This document shows positions 18,636 through 26,301 of a DNA stretch of 50,306 nucleotides, piece by piece. The DNA is from an uncultured Opitutia bacterium (lineage in GTDB: Bacteria; Verrucomicrobiota; Verrucomicrobiia; Opitutales; Opitutaceae). The stretch lies in the NCBI GenBank assembly GCA_903861185.1, contig CAIOTK010000147.1, positions 1 through 50,306 of the forward strand. The letters are read 5' to 3'. Below the pieces are notes generated by a model, which had not been told where the DNA came from, did no database searches, and saw only the letters and a list, made by a program, of their open reading frames with translations. Numbering within the stretch: position 1 is the stretch's first letter; every line of letters starts with the position of its first letter. The position numbers and the translations under genes were made by a program.

Positions 18636-18660
18636 TTCATACCAGATGAGCTCGTATGAA
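18636..18660. promoter_or_regulatory. Inverted repeat between divergent sigma-54 promoters (possible activator site)
   Basis: A perfect dyad TTCATAC-N11-GTATGAA sits in a locally AT-richer stretch, about 23 bp upstream of the minus-strand -24 element and about 103 bp upstream of the plus-strand one. Sigma-54 promoters require an AAA+ activator bound at upstream dyads, usually 80-150 bp away. The sequence does not match the NtrC consensus, so the binding protein is unknown. Confidence 0.5.
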
Positions 18661-18762
18661 TAGAATGCGTACATCCCGGGCGCGCCCCAGAGGGAAACTT
18701 TTTTTCCAGAAGGCGCCGCTGACTTTTCCGCCGGACGGGGAGGCCCGGGAGCCCACTTTGGC

Positions 18763-18778
18763 TGGCACATGTGGTGCT
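18763..18778 (+). promoter_or_regulatory. Sigma-54-type -24/-12 promoter for the OmpL-like porin / urt genes
   Basis: The sequence is TGGCACATGTGGTGCT, with GG and GC exactly 10 bases apart and two mismatches to TGGCACGN4TTGCW. The predicted start near 18789 leaves a leader of about 50 bases before ATG 18840. The same bases form GCAC-N5-GTGC, which also resembles an NtrC half-site pair, so the element could be a binding site instead. Confidence 0.6.
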
Positions 18779-18839
18779 AAACGCTGGGACCGGTTCTGAA
18801 CCGGCCAACCAACCCGAAAGCAACCACGCAGCATCCACC

Positions 18840-19808
18840 ATGAACCTCCGTTCCCAGCTCGCCGCCAGCCTCGCGCTCGCGGCATCCGCCACCGCCTTTG
18901 GTGACATCAAAATCAACGACGCCCTCTCGGTCGGCGGCTACGCCGTCGGCTCCTATCGCACGATGGACCCCGCTCCAGGGCCCGCCACCGATCGGATGGA
19001 CCTCGATGCCGCCAAGACGCTCTTCACGACCTCCTTCAAGCCTGTCACCGGCGTGGTCAGCCTCTATTACCAGCCAGGCGCACCGAGCGACGTCACCATC
19101 CTCGACGCCTACGCCACGGTCGACGTGGGGGGAGGCTCGACCGTCACCGTGGGCAAGTTCTTGAGCTACCTCGGCTATGAGGCCTTCGACATCCCGAACA
19201 TGTCGCAGATTTCCTACGCCAACGGCGACTTCCTCGGGCCCATCCCCGGCTACCACAGCGGGGTGAAGTGGGACTACGCCGACAAGGACGTCGGCTTCGG
19301 CCTCGGCCTGCTCGACTCGGTCTACTCCGGTCCGAACTACCTCAAGGGCGACGGAGAACTGAAGCGTAACGCCGGCTTCGAGGGCTACTTCACCTACAAG
19401 GGCACGCCCGATCTTACCCTCTGGGCCGGCTTCGCCTACGACACCGAAGGCAATGTGCTCCACAAGAACGATGCCATCCTGACGCTGGACTTCTGGTTGA
19501 GCTACGCGCTCAGCAAGGAAGGCACGCTCGCGCTCGAGTACGCCCACAAGGACGGCGGCGCTGGCGACGAAGGTTACAACTGGCTCGTCTTCTACGGCCA
19601 CAAGTTCAGCGCCAAGACCTCGGCCGCCTTCCGCGTCAGCGGTGAGAAAATGAAGAACGGCGCCGGCTTCACCAAGTACACCGTCAGCCCGACCTGGGCC
19701 GTCAACGATGCCTTCGCCGTCCGGGCCGAGCTCTCCGCCTACGACTACTCGAAGCACAGCGCCGACCGCGCCCTCTTCTTCGGAGTGCAGACGCTGCTGA
19801 AGTTCTGA
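18840..19808 (+). CDS. Outer-membrane beta-barrel protein (OmpL-like porin)
   Basis: 322 residues from ATG 18840 (MNLRSQLAASLALAASATAFG, signal peptide); the track start at 18771 lies inside the promoter element. The mature protein has repeated aromatic beta-strands typical of the OmpL-like porin family (PF07642-type), such as VGKFLSYLGYEAFDIPNMSQISYANGDFLGPIPGYHSGVKWDY, and ends in ADRALFFGVQTLLKF with a terminal Phe. It lies 103 bp upstream of urtA on the same strand and has its own sigma-54-like promoter. It is therefore probably the outer-membrane entry route for urea or a related amide; that role is inferred. Confidence 0.85.
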   Translation: MNLRSQLAASLALAASATAFGDIKINDALSVGGYAVGSYRTMDPAPGPATDRMDLDAAKTLFTTSFKPVTGVVSLYYQPGAPSDVTILDAYATVDVGGGSTVTVGKFLSYLGYEAFDIPNMSQISYANGDFLGPIPGYHSGVKWDYADKDVGFGLGLLDSVYSGPNYLKGDGELKRNAGFEGYFTYKGTPDLTLWAGFAYDTEGNVLHKNDAILTLDFWLSYALSKEGTLALEYAHKDGGAGDEGYNWLVFYGHKFSAKTSAAFRVSGEKMKNGAGFTKYTVSPTWAVNDAFAVRAELSAYDYSKHSADRALFFGVQTLLKF

Positions 19809-19831
19809 TCCCGCGCGGAACGCGTAATTCC

Positions 19832-19857
19832 GAACCCCGGGGCCCAATTCGGGGTTC
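19832..19857 (+). terminator. Hairpin between the porin gene and urtA
   Basis: GAACCCCG-N10-CGGGGTTC forms a perfect 8-bp stem 23 bases after the porin stop, followed by a second small repeat GGCAGG-CT-CCTGCC. There is no T tract, so it may be a partial terminator or an mRNA-stabilising hairpin that sets the porin-to-urt ratio. Confidence 0.4.
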
Positions 19858-19911
19858 CGGGGCAGGCTCCTGCCGCGCGTCCCCACCCCTCCCTCTCCTC
19901 TTTCCTCCCTC

Positions 19912-21162
19912 ATGAAACTCAAATTCCTCCTCGCCTCCGGCGCGATCGCGCTAGGCCTCTCCAGCTCCGGGCTCCGGTCCGCCGAAACCGTGAAGGTGGG
20001 CGTGCTCCACTCGCTCTCCGGAACGATGGCGATCAGCGAAACTTCGCTCCGCGACATCCTCCTGTTCACCTTCGACGAGATCAATGCCCGCGGCGGTGTT
20101 TTGGGCCGCAAAATTGAGCCGGTCGTTGTGGACGGCGCCTCGAACTGGCCGCTCTTTGCCGAAAAGGCCAAGCAACTTCTCGAGCAGGATAAAGTGGCGG
20201 TCACCTTCGGCTGCTGGACCTCCGTCTCCCGGAAATCGGTCCTGCCCGTCTACGAGCGGAACAACGGCCTGCTCTTCTACCCCGTGCAGTATGAGGGCGA
20301 GGAGGAGTCCCAGAACGTGGCTTACACCGCCGAGGCGGTGAATCAGCAGGCGACCCCGGCCGTCGATTACTACCTGAAGGAGGGCAAGAAGAAGTTCTAC
20401 CTCCTCGGCTCCGACTACGTCTATCCCCAGACCACGAACCTAGTCCTCCTCGAGTACCTCCTCAGCAAGGGCGTTCCGCTGGCGAACATCGGGGGCGGCT
20501 TCCGGCGCGATGGCGCGGGCAAGATCATCTCCGCAGGAAAGTACACCCCGTTCGGCCACACCGACTACCAGCAGATTGTCGCGGAGATCAAACAGTTCGC
20601 CGCCTCGGGCGACGCCTGCGTCATCTCCACCCTGAATGGCGACACCAACGTGCCGTTCTTCAAGGAGTACGCCGCCTCCGGTCTGACCGCCGAGACGTGT
20701 CCCGTGGTGTCCTTCTCCATCTCGGAAGACGAGTTCCGCGGCCTGCCGGCGGATAAGTTGGTCGGCCAACTCGGCTGCTGGACCTACTTCCAGTCGCTGA
20801 ACACCCCCGCGAACAAGAAGTTCGTCGCTGACTTCCAAGCCTGGCTCAAGAAGAGCAGCGTACCCGGACTGGTGAAGGAGGGTCGCGTCACCTGCTCCCC
20901 GATGGTGCTGAGCTACGTGGGCGTCTACCTCTGGAAGGCCGCCGTCGAGAAGGCCGGCTCGTTCGAAGTCGACAAGGTGCGGGCAGCTTGGAAGTCGGGC
21001 CTCACTTTTGACGGTCCCGGCGGCAAGGTCACCACGCAGAAGAATATGCACCTGACCAAGAACGTCTACATCGGTGAGACGCGGGCGGACGGTCAGTTCA
21101 AGATCGTGAGCTCATTCGACCACGTTTACGGCGAGCCCTGGCTGAAGGGGAAGTTCAAGTAA
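19912..21162 (+). CDS. urtA: Urea ABC transporter, substrate-binding protein
   Basis: 416 residues with an N-terminal export signal ([20 protein letters not shown]). It is a type I periplasmic binding protein of the branched-chain amino acid / amide family. UrtA signatures are [73 protein letters not shown] and [14 protein letters not shown]. It captures urea in the periplasm for UrtBC. It is first of urtABCDE, followed by a strong terminator, so it is probably made in excess over the membrane components. The leader is pyrimidine-rich (TTTCCTCCCTC) with no Shine-Dalgarno sequence. Confidence 0.97.
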   Translation: MKLKFLLASGAIALGLSSSGLRSAETVKVGVLHSLSGTMAISETSLRDILLFTFDEINARGGVLGRKIEPVVVDGASNWPLFAEKAKQLLEQDKVAVTFGCWTSVSRKSVLPVYERNNGLLFYPVQYEGEEESQNVAYTAEAVNQQATPAVDYYLKEGKKKFYLLGSDYVYPQTTNLVLLEYLLSKGVPLANIGGGFRRDGAGKIISAGKYTPFGHTDYQQIVAEIKQFAASGDACVISTLNGDTNVPFFKEYAASGLTAETCPVVSFSISEDEFRGLPADKLVGQLGCWTYFQSLNTPANKKFVADFQAWLKKSSVPGLVKEGRVTCSPMVLSYVGVYLWKAAVEKAGSFEVDKVRAAWKSGLTFDGPGGKVTTQKNMHLTKNVYIGETRADGQFKIVSSFDHVYGEPWLKGKFK

Positions 21163-21189
21163 GCCTCGCGGGCCGTAAACCCACCACCG

Positions 21190-21220
21190 GGGCGGACGCC
21201 GATAACGTCCGCCCTTTTTT
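21190..21220 (+). terminator. Intrinsic terminator between urtA and urtB
   Basis: An 8-bp stem GGGCGGAC / GTCCGCCC with a 9-base loop is followed directly by six T, 27 bases after the urtA stop. Since urtB follows with little room for a promoter, partial read-through probably supplies the permease genes. Confidence 0.85.
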
Positions 21221-21253
21221 CTGGCACGATTCCAGCATTCCCCCCGGCACTCG

Positions 21254-23035
21254 ATGAAGGCCTTTCTGCTCCTCCCCTGCCTGCTGGCGCTCCTGTTCGC
21301 CACGCCGGGCCGGGCGGCTGCCACCGAGAACCCGCGCGCCCTCATCGCCCGCGCCGCGACCGAGGCGCAGCCAGCCCAAGCCCGGCAACTCCTCGCCGCC
21401 GCCGTGGGCCGGGCGGACGAATCGGTGGCTCCGCTGCTGGATGCCTGGCGGCGGGACGCCCTGTTCCTCCACGCCCAGGCCGATGGCGGGCGCGTCGCGG
21501 TGTTGCTGACGGGCGAGAAGGATGAACGCGGGGCCCAATCCGCCCTGCGGGCCGCCGATGGCCAGCCGTTGCAGGACGAGGCCGGTCGCCCGGTGCGATT
21601 GGTGGCGGCTGACCTCCCCGCGGCCGAGCACGACGCGAGCCTGCGCCGAACGATGAAGGCCATCCTAGATTTGGCGGAACTGGCGGCGGTGGATCCGACC
21701 CGCCGCGCCCGCTCGGTCCGAAACCTCGGCCTCGCGCAAGACGCGGAGAAGCTGCCGGTGCTGCTCGCGCGGGAGTCGGTCGAATCGGCGCCGGAGGTCC
21801 GCCGGGCGCTCCGGGAGGCGATCGCGCTGCTTCGGTTAAAGGACCCCCGGGAGGAGATCCGGGTCGCCGCACTGCAGGAACTGCAGGCCGTCTCCTCGCT
21901 GGCCACGTCGGATTTACTGGCCCGCGTCGTCCAGGAAGAGGCGGCGGCGGGCAACCGGCTCGCCCTGGAGGCGGCCCGGAGGGCGCAGCAGGCGGTCGAG
22001 TGGCACCGCACTAAAGTAGATTTCGCCGGCACCCTGTTCCGCGGCCTGAGCCTAGGCAGCATCCTCCTCGTAGCCGCCCTAGGGCTGGCCATCACCTTCG
22101 GGCTGATGCGCGTGATCAATATGGCGCACGGGGAGCTGATCGCGGTCGGGGCCTACACGACCTACCTCACCCAAGCGGTGTTCGGCACCGGGATGACCCT
22201 CCCCTGCTTTGGCCTGAGCGTCCCGATCCCCGGCCTCCAATTCTCCGGCGCCGCGCGGGAGGCGTATTTTATCGCGGCCCTGCCCGCCAGCTTCCTGGCG
22301 GCCGCCACCGTCGGCCTTCTACTGGAGCGGGGCATTATCCGTTTCCTCTATCGGCGTCCCCTCGAGAGCCTCCTCGCCACCTGGGGCGTCTCCCTCGTGT
22401 TGCAGCAGGCCTTCCGCCTCATCTTCGGCGCGAACAACGTCCAGGTTTCGAGCCCTTCCTACCTCAGCGGCAACTGGCTGGTCGGGGATGTAATCCTCGG
22501 TTGGAACCGCGTCTTCGTGATCGGCTTCGCTCTGCTCATCGTACTCGGTATGGGTCTGGTTCTAACGCGCACCTCCCTGGGCCTCCTGATCCGCGCCTCG
22601 ATGCAGAACCGCACGATGGCGGCGTGCCTAGGGGTCCGCACCGAGCGAGTAAACGCGCTCACGTTCGCCCTCGGGAGCGGCCTGGCTGGGCTGGCGGGGG
22701 CCTTCCTGAGCCAGATCGGCAATGTGGGCCCCTCACTCGGCCAGGGCTACATCATCGACTCGTTTATGGTAGTCGTAGTGGGCGGGGTGGGCAGTCTCGG
22801 CGGCACTATCCTAAGCGCGTTCGGCATCGGAGGCATCGATCAGGTACTGCAGCAATATCTGCCGCTGGTCGCACCCGGGCTCGCCTGGGTGCCCGGCATC
22901 GGCGGCTTCCTCCAGAATCTCGCCCAGGACGCCGCCGTTTTCGGCAAGATCCTCGTTCTCGCCGGCATCATCCTCTTCCTGCAATGGCGGCCTGCCGGAC
23001 TGTTCGCGCCGCGCAGCCGCTCCTTGGACGAATGA
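21254..23035 (+). CDS. urtB: Urea ABC transporter, permease UrtB
   Basis: 593 residues. A signal peptide (MKAFLLLPCLLALLFATPGRAA) and a periplasmic helical region (about 25-255, HEAT-like, LRLKDPREEIRVAALQELQAV) precede the LivH-type permease core. That two-part build is known for long-form UrtB. The core begins FRGLSLGSILLVAALGLAITFGLMRVINMAHGELIAVGAYTTYL and contains NRTMAACLGVRTERVNALTFALGSGLAGLAGA and GQGYIIDSFMVVVVGGVGSLGG. It forms the membrane channel with UrtC in the inner membrane. Its stop overlaps the urtC start (ATGA). Confidence 0.95.
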   Translation: MKAFLLLPCLLALLFATPGRAAATENPRALIARAATEAQPAQARQLLAAAVGRADESVAPLLDAWRRDALFLHAQADGGRVAVLLTGEKDERGAQSALRAADGQPLQDEAGRPVRLVAADLPAAEHDASLRRTMKAILDLAELAAVDPTRRARSVRNLGLAQDAEKLPVLLARESVESAPEVRRALREAIALLRLKDPREEIRVAALQELQAVSSLATSDLLARVVQEEAAAGNRLALEAARRAQQAVEWHRTKVDFAGTLFRGLSLGSILLVAALGLAITFGLMRVINMAHGELIAVGAYTTYLTQAVFGTGMTLPCFGLSVPIPGLQFSGAAREAYFIAALPASFLAAATVGLLLERGIIRFLYRRPLESLLATWGVSLVLQQAFRLIFGANNVQVSSPSYLSGNWLVGDVILGWNRVFVIGFALLIVLGMGLVLTRTSLGLLIRASMQNRTMAACLGVRTERVNALTFALGSGLAGLAGAFLSQIGNVGPSLGQGYIIDSFMVVVVGGVGSLGGTILSAFGIGGIDQVLQQYLPLVAPGLAWVPGIGGFLQNLAQDAAVFGKILVLAGIILFLQWRPAGLFAPRSRSLDE

Positions 23036-24117
23036 ATACGCCTGCTCGCCAAGTCCCCCGGCTGGAAACCATCCTCCTCCTCGCGCTGGGTGTGGCCCTC
23101 GTCGTCGTGTTACCCTTGCTGCACGCTGCCGGGCTCCTCAGCAGCTTTACGCTTGGCGTCTGGGGCAAGTACCTGTGCTACGCCATGCTCGCCCTCTCCG
23201 TGGATCTGCTCTGGGGGCACACCGGCCTGCTTTCGCTGGGGCAGGCGCTCTTCTTCACCCTCGGCGGCTACCTGCACGGGATGTACCTGATGCGGATGAT
23301 CGGTGAGCTAGGGCAGTACCGGAAACCGATCCCCGACTTCCTCGTGTTCCTCGGCTGGGAACGGCTGCCCGCCTTCTGGGAACCCTTCGCGAGCTTTCCC
23401 TTCGCGGTCGCGATGGTGTTCCTCATCCCCGGCTTGGTCGCCTTCGGCTTCGGGTACCTCGCTTTCCGGTCCCGAGTGAAAGGCGTGTACTTCTCGATCC
23501 TGACCCAGGCGCTGACCTACGCGGCCTCGATCATGTTCTTCCGCAACAACCTCCTCCTCGGAGGCAACAACGGGTTCACCGACTTCAAGTTCATTCTCGG
23601 CCATCGCCTCGATGACCCCACGACCACCCGCGCGCTCTACCTCGCCTCCGCCGTCGCCCTCTTCCTCGCGGTGGCTTTCTGCCGCTGGCTGCGGGGCACC
23701 AAATTCGGCCTCGTGCAGCACGCCATCCGCGACGGCGAAAACCGGGTGCTCTTCAGCGGCTATGCGGCGGTCCACTTCAAGCTCTTCGTTTTCGTGGTCG
23801 CCGCCCTTATCGCCGCCGTCGGCGGGGCCCTTTACACCCCCCAGGTCGGCATCATCAACCCAGGAGAAATGCAGCCCGAGAAGTCCCTCGAAGCTGTCGT
23901 CTGGGTCGCCCTCGGCGGCCGCGGAACCCTGCTGGGGCCCGTCCTCGGTGCCGTCAGCGTTAACGCCCTCAAGAGCTGGGCCACGCGCGCCTACCCGGAC
24001 CTCTGGCTCATCCTCCTCGGCGGCATCTTCGTGCTCGCTGTCCTCTTCCTCCCCGGAGGGCTGGTCAGCTTGCCTGCCCGCCTGCGCGCCCTGTTCTCCC
24101 GGCGCCCCCCTTCCTGA
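23032..24117 (+). CDS. urtC: Urea ABC transporter, permease UrtC
   Basis: 361 residues from ATG 23032, which overlaps the urtB stop; the track ORF starting at 22501 is a read-through of the wrong frame. A LivM-type permease: SSFTLGVWGKYLCYAMLALSVDLLWGHTGLLSLGQALFFTLGGYLHGMYLM, then FRNNLLLGGNNGFTDF, which is typical of UrtC. The conserved EAA-like loop region is GTKFGLVQHAIRDGENRVLFSGY, followed by GEMQPEKSLEAVVWVALGGRGTLLGP. It pairs with UrtB as the second half of the urea channel. Confidence 0.95.
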   Translation: MNTPARQVPRLETILLLALGVALVVVLPLLHAAGLLSSFTLGVWGKYLCYAMLALSVDLLWGHTGLLSLGQALFFTLGGYLHGMYLMRMIGELGQYRKPIPDFLVFLGWERLPAFWEPFASFPFAVAMVFLIPGLVAFGFGYLAFRSRVKGVYFSILTQALTYAASIMFFRNNLLLGGNNGFTDFKFILGHRLDDPTTTRALYLASAVALFLAVAFCRWLRGTKFGLVQHAIRDGENRVLFSGYAAVHFKLFVFVVAALIAAVGGALYTPQVGIINPGEMQPEKSLEAVVWVALGGRGTLLGPVLGAVSVNALKSWATRAYPDLWLILLGGIFVLAVLFLPGGLVSLPARLRALFSRRPPS

Positions 24118-24118
24118 G

Positions 24119-24895
24119 ATGCCTCATCCCCTGCTCACCGTGGAAGACGTGGCCAAGGCCTACGACGGCTTTCAGGCCATCTCGAACCTCAACTTCTACC
24201 TGTTCGCGGGCGAACTCCGCACCGTCATCGGTCCGAACGGAGCGGGCAAATCGACCTTCTTCGACCTCCTCACCGGCCGGGCCAAGCCGGACCGCGGTCG
24301 GCTCGAATTCGGCACGGATCCCGCCGCCTCCCACGACCTCACTCGGCTCTCCGAGCACGAGATCAGCCGCCTAGGCATCGGTCGAAAGTTCCAGACGCCG
24401 AGCGTCTACGCGGATCACTCCGTCTGGGAAAACCTTCTGCTCTCCCTGCGCGGCCCCCGGGGGGTCTTCGCCGCCCTGTTTCAGCGAACCGGTCCGGCCG
24501 ACCGTGCCCGCATCGACGACCTTCTAGAAATGGTCCGCCTCGGCGACAAGCGCCACTGGCGCGCCGGACTCCTCTCCCACGGCGAGAAACAGTGGCTGGA
24601 ACTGGGGATGCTCCTCGCGCAGGAGCCCAAGGTGCTCCTGATCGACGAGCCCGCCGCCGGCATGACCGACGAGGAAACCCACCGGACCGGCGAACTCCTC
24701 CTCTCCCTCGCCGGCCGCCACAGCCTCATCGTCATCGAGCACGATATGACCTTCGTGAAGCAAATCGCGCAGCAGGGGCAGGTGACGGTGCTCCACCAGG
24801 GGAGCGTGCTATGCGAAGGTCGCTTCGAGGAGGTGCAGTCCGACCCCAAAGTGCGCGAGGTCTACCTCGGCCGAGGCAAACACGACCGGCGATGA
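24119..24895 (+). CDS. urtD: Urea ABC transporter, ATP-binding protein UrtD
   Basis: 258 residues from ATG 24119, one base after the urtC stop. A LivG-type ATPase with Walker A GPNGAGKST (38-46), KFQTPSVYADHSVWENLLLSL, the variant signature LSHGEKQWLELGMLLAQEP and Walker B VLLIDEPAAGMTDEE. The LSHGEKQWLEL signature in place of LSGGQ is characteristic of UrtD/LivG proteins. It energises urea import with UrtE on the cytoplasmic face. Its stop overlaps the urtE start. Confidence 0.96.
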   Translation: MPHPLLTVEDVAKAYDGFQAISNLNFYLFAGELRTVIGPNGAGKSTFFDLLTGRAKPDRGRLEFGTDPAASHDLTRLSEHEISRLGIGRKFQTPSVYADHSVWENLLLSLRGPRGVFAALFQRTGPADRARIDDLLEMVRLGDKRHWRAGLLSHGEKQWLELGMLLAQEPKVLLIDEPAAGMTDEETHRTGELLLSLAGRHSLIVIEHDMTFVKQIAQQGQVTVLHQGSVLCEGRFEEVQSDPKVREVYLGRGKHDRR

Positions 24896-25665
24896 CCCCG
24901 CTCCTCGAAATATCCGGGCTGGAAACGCACCTCGGGGGCTCGCGCATCCTCCGCGGGGTGAACCTTGCCGTAGGTCCGGGAGAAATTGTCGCCCTGATGG
25001 GCCGCAACGGGGTCGGCAAGAGCACGACCCTGCGCTCCATCACGGGCGTGGTTCCGGTGCACGCGGGCAGCATCCGCTTCGCCGGTCGCGAGCTGCGGGA
25101 GCTGCCGCCGGACGCAAGGGCGCGGGCCGGGATCGGCTATGTCCCCCAAGGGCGCGACATCTTTCCCCATCTCACCGTGGAGGAGAATCTGCGGGTAGGC
25201 CTCGTGGCGCACGGGCGCCGGGGGCCCGCCGCGCGCGCGGCCCTCGATCGAGTCTTCGCCCTGTTTCCCGTCCTCCGGGACATGCTCGGACGTAAGGGGG
25301 GCGTGCTTTCCGGAGGTCAGCAGCAGCAGCTCGCGATCGGACGCGCCCTGCTCACCGATCCGCGGCTCCTCATCCTCGACGAGCCCACGGAAGGGATTCA
25401 GCCATCGATTATCGAGCAGATCGGGGACACCCTGCGCCGTCTGCGCCAAGAGGGCTTGGAACCCGACCCGACGCACGAGATCCGCCACGCGTTACAGGAG
25501 CTCAAACGCGAGGGTCGGTTGGCCATTCTCCTCGTCGAACAATTCGTCGACTTCTGCCGCGAATGCGCGGATCGCTTCTACGCGATGGACCGCGGGGCGG
25601 TGGTCGCCGCCGGCACGGTCCAGGAGCTCACGGACGAGGTGGTGCGCCGCCACCTTCAGGTCTGA
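24892..25665 (+). CDS. urtE: Urea ABC transporter, ATP-binding protein UrtE
   Basis: 257 residues from ATG 24892, in a 4-base ATGA overlap with urtD. A LivF-type ATPase with Walker A GRNGVGKST (37-45), IGYVPQGRDIFPHLTVEENLRVGL, signature LSGGQQQQLAIGRALLTDPRLLILDEPTEGIQPSI and the D-loop region. The insertion EGLEPDPTHEIRHALQELKREGRLAILLVEQ is longer than in typical LivF. Last gene of the importer; ureA follows after 12 bp, so transport and hydrolysis genes are probably co-transcribed. Confidence 0.96.
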   Translation: MTPLLEISGLETHLGGSRILRGVNLAVGPGEIVALMGRNGVGKSTTLRSITGVVPVHAGSIRFAGRELRELPPDARARAGIGYVPQGRDIFPHLTVEENLRVGLVAHGRRGPAARAALDRVFALFPVLRDMLGRKGGVLSGGQQQQLAIGRALLTDPRLLILDEPTEGIQPSIIEQIGDTLRRLRQEGLEPDPTHEIRHALQELKREGRLAILLVEQFVDFCRECADRFYAMDRGAVVAAGTVQELTDEVVRRHLQV

Positions 25666-25677
25666 CTCCTTTCCTCC

Positions 25678-25980
25678 ATGCACCTGACCCCGCGCGAACG
25701 AGAGAAACTCCTAGTCGTGGTAGCCGCCGATCTGGCGCGCCGCCGGCAGGCCCGCGGCCTAAAACTGAACCACCCCGAGGCCGTGGCCATCATCACCAGC
25801 GAGATTCTTGAGGGCGCCCGGGACGGGCGTAGCGTGGCCGAACTGATGAGCCTCGGCACCAAAATCCTCACGACCGCGGACGTGATGCCCGGAGTGCCCA
25901 GCCTGATCCCCGAGGTGCAGGTCGAGGCGACGTTCCCCGATGGCACCAAACTCGTCACCGTCCATCAGCCCATCCGCTGA
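25678..25980 (+). CDS. ureA: Urease gamma subunit
   Basis: 100 residues, full family length. [50 protein letters not shown] and [31 protein letters not shown] are the standard UreA sequence. It is the smallest of three structural subunits of the (alpha-beta-gamma)3 enzyme that hydrolyses urea to ammonia and carbamate in the cytoplasm. The leader CTCCTTTCCTCC lacks a Shine-Dalgarno sequence. Three bases separate it from ureB. Confidence 0.98.
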   Translation: MHLTPREREKLLVVVAADLARRRQARGLKLNHPEAVAIITSEILEGARDGRSVAELMSLGTKILTTADVMPGVPSLIPEVQVEATFPDGTKLVTVHQPIR

Positions 25981-25983
25981 ACC

Positions 25984-26298
25984 ATGATCCCCGGAGAAAT
26001 CATTCCAGCCGACGGCCCGGCGCTCCCCGCCAATTCCGGTCTCCCCACCTTACGCCTCGAAGTCACCCACACGGGCGACCGGCCGGTGCAGGTCGGCTCC
26101 CACTACCACTTCGCTGAGACCAACTCTGCGCTCCGCTTCGACCGCTCCGCCGCCCGCGGCTTCCGGCTCAACATTCCCGCCGGCACCGCCGTCCGATTCG
26201 AAGCGGGCGACACCCGGGAAGTGGAGCTGGTTGCCCTCGCCGGCCGCCGGGAGGTCCACGGCCTGAACGCGCTCATCAACGGCCGCCTCGATCCCTGA
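25984..26298 (+). CDS. ureB: Urease beta subunit
   Basis: 104 residues. Typical UreB sequence [12 protein letters not shown], then [65 protein letters not shown]. Structural subunit that packs against UreC and holds the active-site flap. Separate ureA and ureB genes match the usual bacterial three-subunit layout. Three bases separate it from ureC. Confidence 0.98.
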   Translation: MIPGEIIPADGPALPANSGLPTLRLEVTHTGDRPVQVGSHYHFAETNSALRFDRSAARGFRLNIPAGTAVRFEAGDTREVELVALAGRREVHGLNALINGRLDP

Positions 26299-26301
26299 CC
26301 C

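Noticed and set aside
18777-20204. 475-aa minus-strand ORF across the OmpL-like porin and urtA
   Set aside because: It is antisense to two well-supported genes, and its composition is that of a GC-rich shadow frame.
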